64,000 nucleotides of DNA, taken from Oligoflexia bacterium. GTDB taxonomy: Bacteria > Bdellovibrionota_C > UBA2361 > JBGSMV01. The stretch is from positions 1 through 64,000 of the forward strand of contig JAIBBU010000012.1 in assembly GCA_019694515.1 (NCBI GenBank), in the 5' to 3' direction. Positions 16,457 through 24,977 of this stretch are shown one piece after another. Below the pieces are notes generated by a model that saw only the letters and a program-made list of their open reading frames with translations, had not been told where the DNA came from and did no database searches. Within the stretch, counting starts at the first letter, position 1. The number at the start of each line of letters is the position of its first letter. The translations under genes and the position numbers were made by a program.

Positions 16457-19400
16457 TTAAAAATTAACGGTGGCTGATAACGCTGCCCCAATATCAGGGC
16501 GCACAAACTCTTCGAATCCCAGCGACTGATCATACTCGAAATCCTGATCCAGCAGGTTCAGGAGCTTAAGTTGAACAATCCCGTGCCGGCGCGGCAGCCG
16601 ATATCCGATCCCCGCATCGAGCAGCCAAAAGCTATCGCTGCCATCCTCTAGGAAATCCCCGCCATTCCGTTCCTGATTGCGCCAAGTGGCGGTAGTAAAC
16701 GCAAATAGTCCGGAGCTATGGAAATACCGGAGCGACGCCCCCACTCTACCGGCCTCGATGTCCTGCGCCAACTCCGGATCCGTACGCTCGAAGTCGCTCC
16801 AGCCCCCCTCTACAGCCAGCACCACGCTGCGACACAACACCTGATACCAATAAGCATTTAAGAAGTCGGCCTCATAGTGCAGCGGCTGCGCATCCAGCAG
16901 ATCTACAGATTGCGATGCGTCCAAGGCATCGAAGTTAAAAGTGATCGAGGTATCTGCCGGTCTAATCTGATCTATGATGTGGCGATGCAGCGCCTCCATC
17001 CCCACATAGGTCGAGGACGTTAGTTTATAGTCGACACCGGCGCCATAGTTACGGGTGCGATTTCCGGGGAAATCAGTAAAGAGCTGGTTTATACCGCCCA
17101 CCAGCGATGGTTCCAAGGAGACATTGTCCTCGAGCGAAGTTTTTCGCAGTCCCTCAAAGTATGCGGCTCTGACCGTGAGATCGGCGATCGGATACAGGGT
17201 CACACCCACTTTCGGATTCAGCCTGGTGCGGGAGAACTCCTCGCTGATGAAGGGGGTAATTTCACGCCCTTCCAGATCGACCTGGGTAAGAGTCAACCCG
17301 GGATTAAGATCGAGCCATGGAGCGATCTTAACGATCGAATACCCGTACAGATCACTGGAACTCAAGTTGGTATAACCTCGCGAACGCAGCTGGTAATCCA
17401 GTCCAGGAAAGACCAGCGCCGAGTCGTCCAGAACGTTGCTGGTTTCATCGCGCTCTACATCAGCATAGTAAATCTGGGCGCCGATCACCGCAGCGAGCGA
17501 ATCGTTGTCATATATGACCTGCGCAGTGCTGCGCGAAGACTTAACACGCTCACGGGTAAATTCATTTACCAGCAGCTCATCATCAAAGCTTTGAGATTGA
17601 CCTTCGGCAATATCAATAATCTGCACCAGCCGTGAAGTTTCCGAGCTGCCTAGACTGTTTCGTCGATTGTCGAAGCCGCTCTGAAGAACGAAGGTCAGAT
17701 TCGGTGAAAACTTATGATTATACCCGCCGTCAAAGCCGTAACTATCCAGGTCGTCGTCATTAATGTCGGAGTTGTGATCCAGAGTGTGCGCAAAAATTGC
17801 ATCAGCATTGAGCAGCGCACGATCCCGGTACGAAAGCTGATATTGCGCCGATCCGCGCAACCGGTATTGGTAGCTAAGATCGTTATGTTTGGACCCATCC
17901 TGATACTGCGCATCGCCGCCAACGTAGTAGCCGAGATCATCAAACTTGCCGGCAGTCACGAAAGATGGCGCGGCGATATCATCGTAACTAACCCCCTCAA
18001 ATCCCAATCCAGTGCGGGTCTCGTTGCGCTCAAATAAAGCGCTGTATTCATTTAGACCGGCCGAGCTCGAGCCCTGACGAAACAGGTTGAAGCTTAGAGG
18101 CGCCAACAGATCTGAGATCTGCTGCTCCGAGACCTGCGCGTCATTAGTGATGATCGATTGATAGCTCTCGGAGAGCAGGCGGTGAGCCGAGTAATTAGAG
18201 TAATCTCGATTGATCGATTTTATCGCCTCGATTCGAGCCGCCTGACTAAAGCCTAAAGTATTGAACACCTCGGCCAAGCTAGCGCCTCGGACTCCCAGAT
18301 CCTGATCAAGCAGAAAGGACGAGCGGTACACTGCACGGTTGGAATTGAGATCAATCGAATGCTCAACATCCTCCAGAGCGGAGATCGGGTCATTGGCCGA
18401 AAGATTGCTGTACGCGCGGTACAGAAAAGGGGTCGGGTCCCGCGGGTCCAAAGCGATTGCCAACTCATATTCATTCAGTGCCTGTCCCTCGCGCTCCTCT
18501 TCAAAAAACGCCTTGCCTAAATAGCTGCGATAAATCGCAACGTTCGGATCCAGCGCTGCCGCCTTTTGAATTTCAAGTCTCCCCCCGGCCAAGTCTCCCT
18601 GGTTGACAATCGTCAAACCGAGCCCCAGATGAGGCGCGGCGAATCCGCTGTCACTCACGATCGCGTCCTTAAAGAGCGCCGCTGCAGTCTCACGATGGCC
18701 TTTGATTAGCTCTAGAAAGCCTCTAACAGAGGAGAGTTGAGCTCCGCGAAGGCCGCGAGCACTCGCCTGATCTAGCGCCTTCTCCGCCTGGGCTACCTGG
18801 CCTCGAGCTAAGGAGAGCTCCGCCACACGGGCCGCCACCACAGGGTCCTGCGGTGCCAGTTCCCATGCCGCGCCCGCTAGCTCAGAGGCTTGGTCCAGAT
18901 CGAATTTGGACTGCGCGAGGTATGACGCTGCAAGCTTGGCCTCAGGGGCTTGCTCTGATTTTGCCAGGGCCTGCTTCGCAAATGACTCCGCAAGAGAACT
19001 GTCATTTCGCGCCAGCGCTATCACCGATCTTTGCGCTAGCACACGGGCCTGCTCCTCCGCACCCAGACTCTCAAGCGAGATGCCGGAAAGCAGCGCTTCC
19101 GCTTGGGCCGATTCTCCCGAATGGAGCTGGCGCGAAGCTTCAGCCAGCCGTGAACTTTGACTTCCTCCGATTCCTCCACCAAGCAGGGGGTAGTACAAGG
19201 CCCACTGCACGGCATCGCGAGGATTAATTACCACAGCCTTCACCGGCGCCGCTCCCACTCGGGCGGTTCCAGCCTCCCCACGCGCCAGCAGTAATGAGCC
19301 GTGCGGGTTGTGCATGGCAACCTGTCCGTCCAATACCGTGGCAGTCGTCTCCTGCCCTTGCACCTCAAGTACAAACTCAGTCCCTCGAATCGCAGTTGTC

Positions 19401-19771
19401 ACCGCCGGCGTATAGATCTCGGGCAGCTCAGCCTTGTCCCGGTTAAAGAAGTATCCCTTGCCGGTCTCAAGCCGGATCGGACGGGTGCCATCACTACTCT
19501 CAAACTGTAAGACGGTGCCGGGAGCTAAGCGCAGCAGTACTCCACTCTTAAAGAGCACCGAAGCCTTGGAGTTCCTCCCCAGCTTGATCGTGTCCATGGC
19601 ATGGAAGATCTGCCCGACCTGGACCGCACTAAACTCTTTTTGTGGATAGAAGCTGGCCTCCACATTACCTTCGGCTGCATCTAGCACCGCAACTTCAGCT
19701 TCCTCAGCAAAAACCGTAAGCGCGAATATAGATGTAAGTAGCAGGACTAGGGCGCAATATCGTTTTGACAT
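16457..19771 (-). CDS. FecR-TPR-outer-membrane beta-barrel fusion protein
   Basis: This 1104-residue envelope protein joins three modules. After a signal peptide (residues 1-22) is a FecR-like domain (about 30-190), seen in TIKLGRNSKASVLFKSG, LRLAPGTVLQF and TTAIRGTEFVLEV. Next come tetratricopeptide-like helical pairs (about 210-560), for example AAPHLGLGLTIVNQGDLAGGRLEIQKAAAL. From about 590 to the end are alternating beta strands like the barrel of TonB-dependent receptors, ending LSATVNF with the terminal Phe expected for Bam assembly. No plug domain or TonB box is apparent. It probably anchors a periplasmic FecR/TPR scaffold to an outer-membrane pore. It heads an operon with the PD40 protein. 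Confidence 0.85.
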   Translation of the reverse strand: MSKRYCALVLLLTSIFALTVFAEEAEVAVLDAAEGNVEASFYPQKEFSAVQVGQIFHAMDTIKLGRNSKASVLFKSGVLLRLAPGTVLQFESSDGTRPIRLETGKGYFFNRDKAELPEIYTPAVTTAIRGTEFVLEVQGQETTATVLDGQVAMHNPHGSLLLARGEAGTARVGAAPVKAVVINPRDAVQWALYYPLLGGGIGGSQSSRLAEASRQLHSGESAQAEALLSGISLESLGAEEQARVLAQRSVIALARNDSSLAESFAKQALAKSEQAPEAKLAASYLAQSKFDLDQASELAGAAWELAPQDPVVAARVAELSLARGQVAQAEKALDQASARGLRGAQLSSVRGFLELIKGHRETAAALFKDAIVSDSGFAAPHLGLGLTIVNQGDLAGGRLEIQKAAALDPNVAIYRSYLGKAFFEEEREGQALNEYELAIALDPRDPTPFLYRAYSNLSANDPISALEDVEHSIDLNSNRAVYRSSFLLDQDLGVRGASLAEVFNTLGFSQAARIEAIKSINRDYSNYSAHRLLSESYQSIITNDAQVSEQQISDLLAPLSFNLFRQGSSSAGLNEYSALFERNETRTGLGFEGVSYDDIAAPSFVTAGKFDDLGYYVGGDAQYQDGSKHNDLSYQYRLRGSAQYQLSYRDRALLNADAIFAHTLDHNSDINDDDLDSYGFDGGYNHKFSPNLTFVLQSGFDNRRNSLGSSETSRLVQIIDIAEGQSQSFDDELLVNEFTRERVKSSRSTAQVIYDNDSLAAVIGAQIYYADVERDETSNVLDDSALVFPGLDYQLRSRGYTNLSSSDLYGYSIVKIAPWLDLNPGLTLTQVDLEGREITPFISEEFSRTRLNPKVGVTLYPIADLTVRAAYFEGLRKTSLEDNVSLEPSLVGGINQLFTDFPGNRTRNYGAGVDYKLTSSTYVGMEALHRHIIDQIRPADTSITFNFDALDASQSVDLLDAQPLHYEADFLNAYWYQVLCRSVVLAVEGGWSDFERTDPELAQDIEAGRVGASLRYFHSSGLFAFTTATWRNQERNGGDFLEDGSDSFWLLDAGIGYRLPRRHGIVQLKLLNLLDQDFEYDQSLGFEEFVRPDIGAALSATVNF

Positions 19772-19851
19772 GCAGTTATGGATTCATTTGGGAAACGGCT
19801 ATAGATGAACTCTGTTACCATAATAATATCCATGCTAGCTTGTCACTACCG

Positions 19852-20367
19852 ATGTTTTTGAGCGCACATTCAAAGTTAAAAGCTGGACGCCCGTTGGCAA
19901 GTTTCTGCTTGGCTGCAGTGTTGCTTTGCGCACTGCTGCTTTGCTTCACAGGCTGCGGTGGAGGCGGCAGTGACGAGACTGGAGATAATTCATTCAACGG
20001 CAGCTGGGACGCTCAACTCAATTTTATAATCGACGACTGTCAGATCGTGGAGCCCACCCTGGCGGGAATCGTTGATGTACACTCGATTTCACAAGACGGC
20101 GCAGGGATAACCCTGGAATCCCTAGGCGGGTTCGGCGAGTCACTGAGCGGCGAAGCCTCCGCTGACAACTCCCGTTTTGAAGTTAATCAGCTCTTAAAGG
20201 GAGACCTCTTCGGCGATGGTTTCTTCTGCGTGGTAAGGCAATCTTATTCCTACGAACGGCTTAGTCGAGAAAAGGCGACGGTCCTCTTCAAACGTACCCT
20301 GGAATGCAATGATGGGTATTTATGTGAAAGCCGCGCGCAGGGCGAGGCGGAACGTAATCCGGCTTAG
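19852..20367 (+). CDS. Small putative lipoprotein
   Basis: This is a predicted lipoprotein of 171 residues. A basic N-terminus and a hydrophobic stretch lead to a lipobox, LLLCFTGC, followed by a Gly/Ser spacer (GGGGSDETG). The mature part is acidic, beta-rich and unassigned, with several Cys. I chose the ATG at 19852. An upstream in-frame start at 19765 would overlap the divergent gene at 19771 and spoil the signal peptide. Confidence 0.7.
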   Translation: MFLSAHSKLKAGRPLASFCLAAVLLCALLLCFTGCGGGGSDETGDNSFNGSWDAQLNFIIDDCQIVEPTLAGIVDVHSISQDGAGITLESLGGFGESLSGEASADNSRFEVNQLLKGDLFGDGFFCVVRQSYSYERLSREKATVLFKRTLECNDGYLCESRAQGEAERNPA

Positions 20368-20504
20368 CAGGCGGCAGCTCTGTATTCACCTGCGCTAGAA
20401 CATCGCACTGAGCCCCTGGTTACTCCACAATCATATATATGCATATATTTGGACCGAAGAGTTACTGCGCTAAGAGACGAATAAGAGAACGGAGATTAAG
20501 CGCC

Positions 20505-20987
20505 ATGACAGACGCCAAGAACACAATCTGCCTTTGGTACAATGGAGACGCTGAGGAGGCGGCCCATTTTTACGCCAACACATTTCCCGACTCAGCAGTT
20601 GGCGCAGTACACCTTGCGCCGGGAGACTTCCCTTCCGGAAAGGAGGGAGATGTCTTGATGGTTGAATTTACCGTATTGGGGATTCCATGCCTGGGCTTGA
20701 ACGGCGGTCCCAGCTTTACTCATAACGAGTCTTTTTCCTTTCTAGTTGCTACCGCCAATCAGGGCGAGACGGACAGGTACTGGAACGCCATCATTAACAA
20801 CGGCGGCCAAGCGAGCGAGTGCGGCTGGTGCAAAGACAAATGGGGCATATCGTGGCAAATCTCGCCGCGGGTTTTGCTCCAGAGCGTAGGAGGTGCCGAC
20901 CGCGCCGCGGCCAAGCGGGTGTTTAATGCGATGATGGAAATGAAAAAAATCGATATCGCTGCGATCGAGGCGGCGCGACGAGGCTGA
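20505..20987 (+). CDS. VOC-family protein, PhnB/3-demethylubiquinone-methyltransferase-like
   Basis: This is a glyoxalase-fold (VOC) protein of about 160 residues. The sequence TICLWYNGDAEEAAHFYANTFPDSAVGAV, the GxPCLGLNGGPSFTHNESFSFLV strand and the CGWCKDKWGISWQISPRVL segment match the PhnB-like family, often mis-named 3-demethylubiquinone methyltransferase. The reaction is unknown. ATG 20505 has GGAG about 10 bases upstream and starts at the conserved N-terminus; the longer in-frame start at 20439 adds residues unlike the family. It is convergent with rlmN, with a 5-base gap. Confidence 0.9.
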   Translation: MTDAKNTICLWYNGDAEEAAHFYANTFPDSAVGAVHLAPGDFPSGKEGDVLMVEFTVLGIPCLGLNGGPSFTHNESFSFLVATANQGETDRYWNAIINNGGQASECGWCKDKWGISWQISPRVLLQSVGGADRAAAKRVFNAMMEMKKIDIAAIEAARRG

Positions 20988-20992
20988 GGGGA

Positions 20993-22102
20993 TTAGGCGA
21001 GCGCCACCGCCGCTGTCTCTTTTTCCACCGCTAGCTGCCCGCATGCCGCCTGAATGTCCTGGCCCTTGGACCAGCGAACGGTGGTATCCATGCCGTTATC
21101 GTTTAACCATTTATGCCAGCGCATTACTTCGGCACGCTCCGGAGCGTCGAACCCGAGATCCGCGTTGGTATTGTAGGGGATCAGATTGAGCTTCGAAGGA
21201 ATTTTCCTGAGGAGCTTCGGGAGCCTTCGCAGGTCATCATCGCTATCATTAACACCGGCCAGCATCACGTATTCGATCGTGATCTTGCGTCTCGAGCGGC
21301 GCGGCAGCTCCTCCAGAGTCTGCAGCAACACATCGATCGGGAAGCGCTTATTGATCGGCATGATCTTGGAGCGCACCTGATCGGTGGTCGCATTTAGCGA
21401 TACCGCCAGATTCGCATCGAGACCCATCGCGCCAAATTTCTGAATGGCCGGCACCAACCCAACCGTGGAGACGGTAATTTTACGTCCCGGAATCGAGAGC
21501 CCGAAGTGATCGGTAAGAATACGCACGGCACGCGCCACATTTTCAAGATTATGCAGCGGCTCGCCCATTCCCATGAAGACCATGTTGCTGAATTTATCGC
21601 CAAAATTCTGGGCGTCTTTAATCACGCCCAGCACCTGCGCGATAATCTCGGAGGTGCGCAGGTTGCCTTTGAGCCCCATCGTCCCGGTGCGGCAAAAAGC
21701 GCACTTCATAGCGCAGCCGATCTGTGAGGAGACACACAGCGTCATTCGCGCCGGCTGCTTGATCATCACCGACTCAACGACTCGTCCAGGTGAAACCTCA
21801 AAGAGATACTTGCGGGTGCCGTCTCGGCTGATCTGACGCGAGAGGATTTTAGCTTCGGGGAATTCGAAAAGGCCGCGGCACTGCTCGCGCATCGAGCGCG
21901 CTACGTTGCTCATCTGCGCAAAGTCGGTAACACCCTTGCCGTAAACCCATTCAAAGATCTGGGTAGAACGATAGGTGGTGCTGCCGGTGCGTTCCGCCAG
22001 AAACGTAGCCAACTCGTCGCGCGACAGATCATAGAACACCGCCCGGCCCTCCGCAGGGGAAAGCGTTCCGGCCGACTCTGAGAGAGCTGGGTCAACTAGC
22101 AT
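20993..22102 (-). CDS. rlmN: Dual-specificity rRNA/tRNA A2503/A37 methyltransferase RlmN
   Basis: This radical-SAM enzyme makes 2-methyladenosine in 23S rRNA A2503 and tRNA A37. The 369-residue protein has the CxxxCxxC cluster motif (CAMKCAFC) inside SQIGCAMKCAFCRTGTMGL, the GMGEPLHN loop, and the methyl-carrying Cys near the C-terminus (DIQAACGQL). An N-terminal helical domain precedes the barrel. It is the last gene of the minus-strand set coaD-ndk-rlmN. Confidence 0.97.
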   Translation of the reverse strand: MLVDPALSESAGTLSPAEGRAVFYDLSRDELATFLAERTGSTTYRSTQIFEWVYGKGVTDFAQMSNVARSMREQCRGLFEFPEAKILSRQISRDGTRKYLFEVSPGRVVESVMIKQPARMTLCVSSQIGCAMKCAFCRTGTMGLKGNLRTSEIIAQVLGVIKDAQNFGDKFSNMVFMGMGEPLHNLENVARAVRILTDHFGLSIPGRKITVSTVGLVPAIQKFGAMGLDANLAVSLNATTDQVRSKIMPINKRFPIDVLLQTLEELPRRSRRKITIEYVMLAGVNDSDDDLRRLPKLLRKIPSKLNLIPYNTNADLGFDAPERAEVMRWHKWLNDNGMDTTVRWSKGQDIQAACGQLAVEKETAAVALA

Positions 22103-22165
22103 TTATGCTCCGGAGCACTTCGAGATCCCTGCGGTCCGCTCTTGCGGTGCGCGCGTCGAATCCCG

Positions 22166-22579
22166 CTACTTCAAATTGGGGAAAAAGAACGCAACTTCGG
22201 TCTTTGCGGTCTCGGGCCCATCAGAACCGTGTACAGCATTAGCACTAATGCTATCAGCGAAGTCAGCGCGAATCGTGCCGGCCTCGGCCTTCTTAGGATC
22301 AGTAGCGCCCATCAGTTTGCGATTAAGATTAATCGCGTCTGCCCCTTCCAATACCGAAACTACCACCGGACCGGTTGTCATATAATCCACGAGCTCGCCG
22401 AAGAAGGGGCGGCTCTGGTGCACGGCGTAAAATTCACCGGCTTCCTGGCGGCTAAGGGTCATCATCTTGGTAGCCACAATCCTAAGTCCCGCGCCTTCAA
22501 AGCGCGAAAGGATCTGCCCAATAACGTTTTTCTTAACGGCATCCGGTTTAATAATCGAAAGGGTCCTCTGTAGTGTCAT
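22166..22579 (-). CDS. ndk: Nucleoside-diphosphate kinase
   Basis: It balances NTP and dNTP pools by phosphate transfer through a His intermediate. The 137-residue length is normal. Signatures are [20 protein letters not shown] at the N-terminus, the [18 protein letters not shown] core, and the active site NAVHGSDG with its catalytic His. It lies between coaD and rlmN on the same strand, with 63 bases before rlmN. Confidence 0.98.
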   Translation of the reverse strand: MTLQRTLSIIKPDAVKKNVIGQILSRFEGAGLRIVATKMMTLSRQEAGEFYAVHQSRPFFGELVDYMTTGPVVVSVLEGADAINLNRKLMGATDPKKAEAGTIRADFADSISANAVHGSDGPETAKTEVAFFFPNLK

Positions 22580-22708
22580 TTATACTAACCTCTGGTAAGC
22601 ACTTGAATTTGGGGGAGATTTTAGCCTGAAGAGGGTTGCAACGCAAATTTCGCCAGCCCCGGAAGCATAATGCCGACGAAGGGTTAGATCTGGAGGGCCC
22701 TCAAATCC

Positions 22709-23200
22709 CTAGGAGAACTTGCGCTTTAGCGCCGCCAGCACCCGCTCCGGCACAATCTTGGAAACATCTCCACCCAGCGAAGCCACCTGTTTTACCAGGG
22801 TCGAGCTCACGTAAGAATTGGACTCCTGGGCTACCAGGAACAGGGTCTCAAGATCATCGTAGAGATGTTTGTTCATCAAGGCCATCTGGGTTTCGTAGTC
22901 ATAGTCAGTGATTGCGCGCAGTCCCCGAATTACAACCCGCGAGCCTTCGTGGCGCGCAAAATCAACCAACAGACCGGAGAAACTCTTCACCTCGACCCGC
23001 TCGCCGTAGCTCTTAAACTCCTCGCGTAACAGATTGATCCGCTCCTCCAGGGTAAAGAGCGAGCTTTTTTGAGCGTTGGAGAGCAAGGCAATAATCACCC
23101 GATCGAAGATATTGAGGGTGCGCTGCACAACATCAACATGCCCATTGGTCAAGGGATCAAAGGAGCCGGGGAAAATAGCAGGTCCAACCTTCCGAGCCAA
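22709..23200 (-). CDS. coaD: Phosphopantetheine adenylyltransferase
   Basis: It adenylates 4'-phosphopantetheine, the penultimate step of coenzyme A synthesis. The 163-residue protein has the nucleotidyltransferase TxGH motif in FPGSFDPLTNGHVDVV, the RGLRAITDYDYE segment and the SSTLVKQVA C-terminal motif. First gene of coaD-ndk-rlmN; the upstream region is shared with the divergent gene at 23488. Confidence 0.97.
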   Translation of the reverse strand: MARKVGPAIFPGSFDPLTNGHVDVVQRTLNIFDRVIIALLSNAQKSSLFTLEERINLLREEFKSYGERVEVKSFSGLLVDFARHEGSRVVIRGLRAITDYDYETQMALMNKHLYDDLETLFLVAQESNSYVSSTLVKQVASLGGDVSKIVPERVLAALKRKFS

Positions 23201-23332
23201 ATGGGTGCCCTTTCTAAAGCAGAGTTTCGAAACAGCGGGACCGCTCCCGAAAAAGTATTATTCCAGGAGCCTCGCTACAGCCACAAAGTCCAATTAATAG
23301 CCCGATCCCACCCTCTATACCAAGCATAAATT

Positions 23333-23368
23333 GCAGTTCCACGGCAGTCCAGCCGTCCCTGGAACTGC
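23333..23368. repeat. Stem-loop with 9-bp outer arms
   Basis: GCAGTTCCA (23333-23341) pairs with TGGAACTGC (23360-23368). Inside, CGGC (23342-23345) pairs with GCCG (23352-23355), leaving a TCCC bulge. It sits in the 287-base spacer between coaD and the plus-strand operon, just upstream of the promoter at 23372. A regulatory dyad or the end of a small transcript is possible. Confidence 0.5.
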
Positions 23369-23371
23369 GGG

Positions 23372-23400
23372 TTGACTGTTCCGGGCGAACTCGCTCTAGT
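23372..23400 (+). promoter_or_regulatory. Predicted sigma-70-type promoter
   Basis: TTGACT (23372-23377) and TCTAGT (23395-23400) are separated by 17 bases, close to consensus. It would drive the plus-strand pair at 23488 and 23760. An AGGAGG follows at 23411 but has no usable start codon at the right distance. Confidence 0.5.
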
Positions 23401-23487
23401 TAGTAGCAATAGGAGGCTTCCTTAGAATCTCTGGAAGCGTTGGATCGCAGCGCCGCTGCGAGCGTAATCTTAAAGATTGGGCTAGTT

Positions 23488-23763
23488 ATGGATATTTCAG
23501 TATTGGCTGCCAAACAAAAGCGTTTGAAGGACTGGACCCTCTTTTTAGAATCGGAGGTCACCGATCCCAAGATGCGCGAGCGGATTGAGCAGGCGCTGCG
23601 CAGCTTCGCCAACACTCTCTTTCGCTGCTGGGACAAGGGAGCGATCGACCAAGCTGATGCAGAACAGCTTGGCGATCTTGAACGGATCTTAGAGCAGCTA
23701 AATGAAGAAGCGCGGCTGATTGGAGTTAGGCCGTTAGGCGCTGCCAAAACCTCGCAGCTATGA
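23488..23763 (+). CDS. Small helical protein coupled to DsbD-like gene
   Basis: This is a 91-residue, largely helical cytoplasmic protein with no recognised domain. It is rich in charged residues in a heptad-like pattern (DPKMRERIEQALRSFANTLF, ADAEQLGDLERILEQL). Its stop overlaps the start of the next gene in ATGA (23760-23763), so translation is probably coupled. The start could also be a TTG at 23440 in the same frame; neither start has a good ribosome site. It may be specific to the DsbD-like protein. Confidence 0.65.
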   Translation: MDISVLAAKQKRLKDWTLFLESEVTDPKMRERIEQALRSFANTLFRCWDKGAIDQADAEQLGDLERILEQLNEEARLIGVRPLGAAKTSQL

Positions 23764-24974
23764 ACGACCCGGCGGGCGCCTTTGCCGACTTACCTCTAAG
23801 CACACAACTTTTCGCTGCCGGCGCTGCCGGTTTAATTACGGGACTCACTCCCTGTGCCTATTTACTCCTGCCATTAACTATCACCCTGCTTGGGACCGCG
23901 ACGCCGCGCAGCTGGAGGCAGCATTGGGCCTCTGCCTTGAGTTACCTCGCGGGCCTGGCTATGAGTCTCTTCTTGGCGGGAGTATTAATGCTGCTTGCGG
24001 CGGCTTACACCGGAGCTCTGTTTTCGGACGAGTGGGCCGGCATCGGGGCTGCCTTGATTTATTTCGTGCTGGCAATCTTAACCTTGGATCTTTTCAAGCT
24101 TGCCGCACTTGAGCGGCTTAGGCGCCACGCAAGCAACCTTGCAGCAGGAAGCCACACCGGTACGTTTCTGGTCGGCGGATGCTGCGGTCTGATTACACTT
24201 CCCACGATCGGACCGATCATGCAGCTCGCTCTAAGATCGCTAACAGGCATCTCAGCTCTATCAGCCCAGCTCCAGCTACTGCTAACTTTTTGCTTGGCCC
24301 TCTTGGCTCCGCTGACACCTTTTGTGCTGTTGGCGGGGGTGATTAAGCGCCGCCCCAGCTCAAGGGGCTGGCTGAATGCGGTCAAGTTCACCACGGCTGT
24401 TTGCATGCTGGTGTTCGCGGTAGCCGCGGTGTGGCCCTACTTCGGCAGCTGGCACGATCCTACCCTGAATCTGCCGATCGATGCGGTGGCGCTCTGCGGT
24501 GTCGTAGCACTGCTTTTAGCTTGGGGCTCGTATCGATTCAACTTCACCCCCATCCGACTAATGGCGGCGGGAGTTCTGGCGTTCTCCCTTTCCCCCCTGC
24601 TCTCCAGCGCCCGTCCGCCGGTGGAGCTGAAGTGGAACAGCTCGCTAGAGGCGGCACAGGCAGATGCATTATCACGAAAGACAGTCGTAATGCTGGAGTT
24701 TGATGCGGACTGGTGTAAACCGTGCGAACAATTCGAGCAGCAGGTTTTTAAAGATCGAGCTGTTTCCCTCAAGCTCCGTGAATTCGCTCTGGCACGGGAA
24801 GATCTTTCCCTGACCTCTCAGAGCTCCGCCGAGCTTAGCCAGCGCTTTGAACTGGGGGATCTTCCCGCTATCCTTTTCCTCGGTACCGACGGTAAAGAGA
24901 TCGCGCAAAGCCGCGTGACAGCATTGATGTCCCCCGCGGCATTTCTGCTGCATCTAGCTAAAATCAAGCCTTAA
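23760..24974 (+). CDS. DsbD/CcdA-like thiol-disulfide transporter with C-terminal thioredoxin domain
   Basis: This protein probably moves reducing power across the inner membrane for periplasmic thiol reduction or cytochrome c maturation. The 404 residues hold about eight transmembrane helices (residues 15-290). Conserved Cys lie in GLTPCAYLLLP (helix 1) and in GGCCGLITLPTIGP (middle), the DsbD-beta/CcdA pair. The C-terminal thioredoxin-like domain carries a DADWCKPCEQF active site, as in DsbD gamma. The N-terminal periplasmic DsbD alpha domain is absent, so another partner must receive the electrons. Neighbour 23488 overlaps it by four bases. Confidence 0.9.
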   Translation: MNDPAGAFADLPLSTQLFAAGAAGLITGLTPCAYLLLPLTITLLGTATPRSWRQHWASALSYLAGLAMSLFLAGVLMLLAAAYTGALFSDEWAGIGAALIYFVLAILTLDLFKLAALERLRRHASNLAAGSHTGTFLVGGCCGLITLPTIGPIMQLALRSLTGISALSAQLQLLLTFCLALLAPLTPFVLLAGVIKRRPSSRGWLNAVKFTTAVCMLVFAVAAVWPYFGSWHDPTLNLPIDAVALCGVVALLLAWGSYRFNFTPIRLMAAGVLAFSLSPLLSSARPPVELKWNSSLEAAQADALSRKTVVMLEFDADWCKPCEQFEQQVFKDRAVSLKLREFALAREDLSLTSQSSAELSQRFELGDLPAILFLGTDGKEIAQSRVTALMSPAAFLLHLAKIKP

Positions 24975-24977
24975 CGG

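Noticed and set aside
20435-20448. Palindrome ATATATGCATATAT
   Set aside because: A simple alternating AT run in an AT-rich spacer; no evidence that it is more than low-complexity sequence.
22142-22573. 143-codon plus-strand open frame
   Set aside because: It lies fully antisense to ndk, which has its complete active site.
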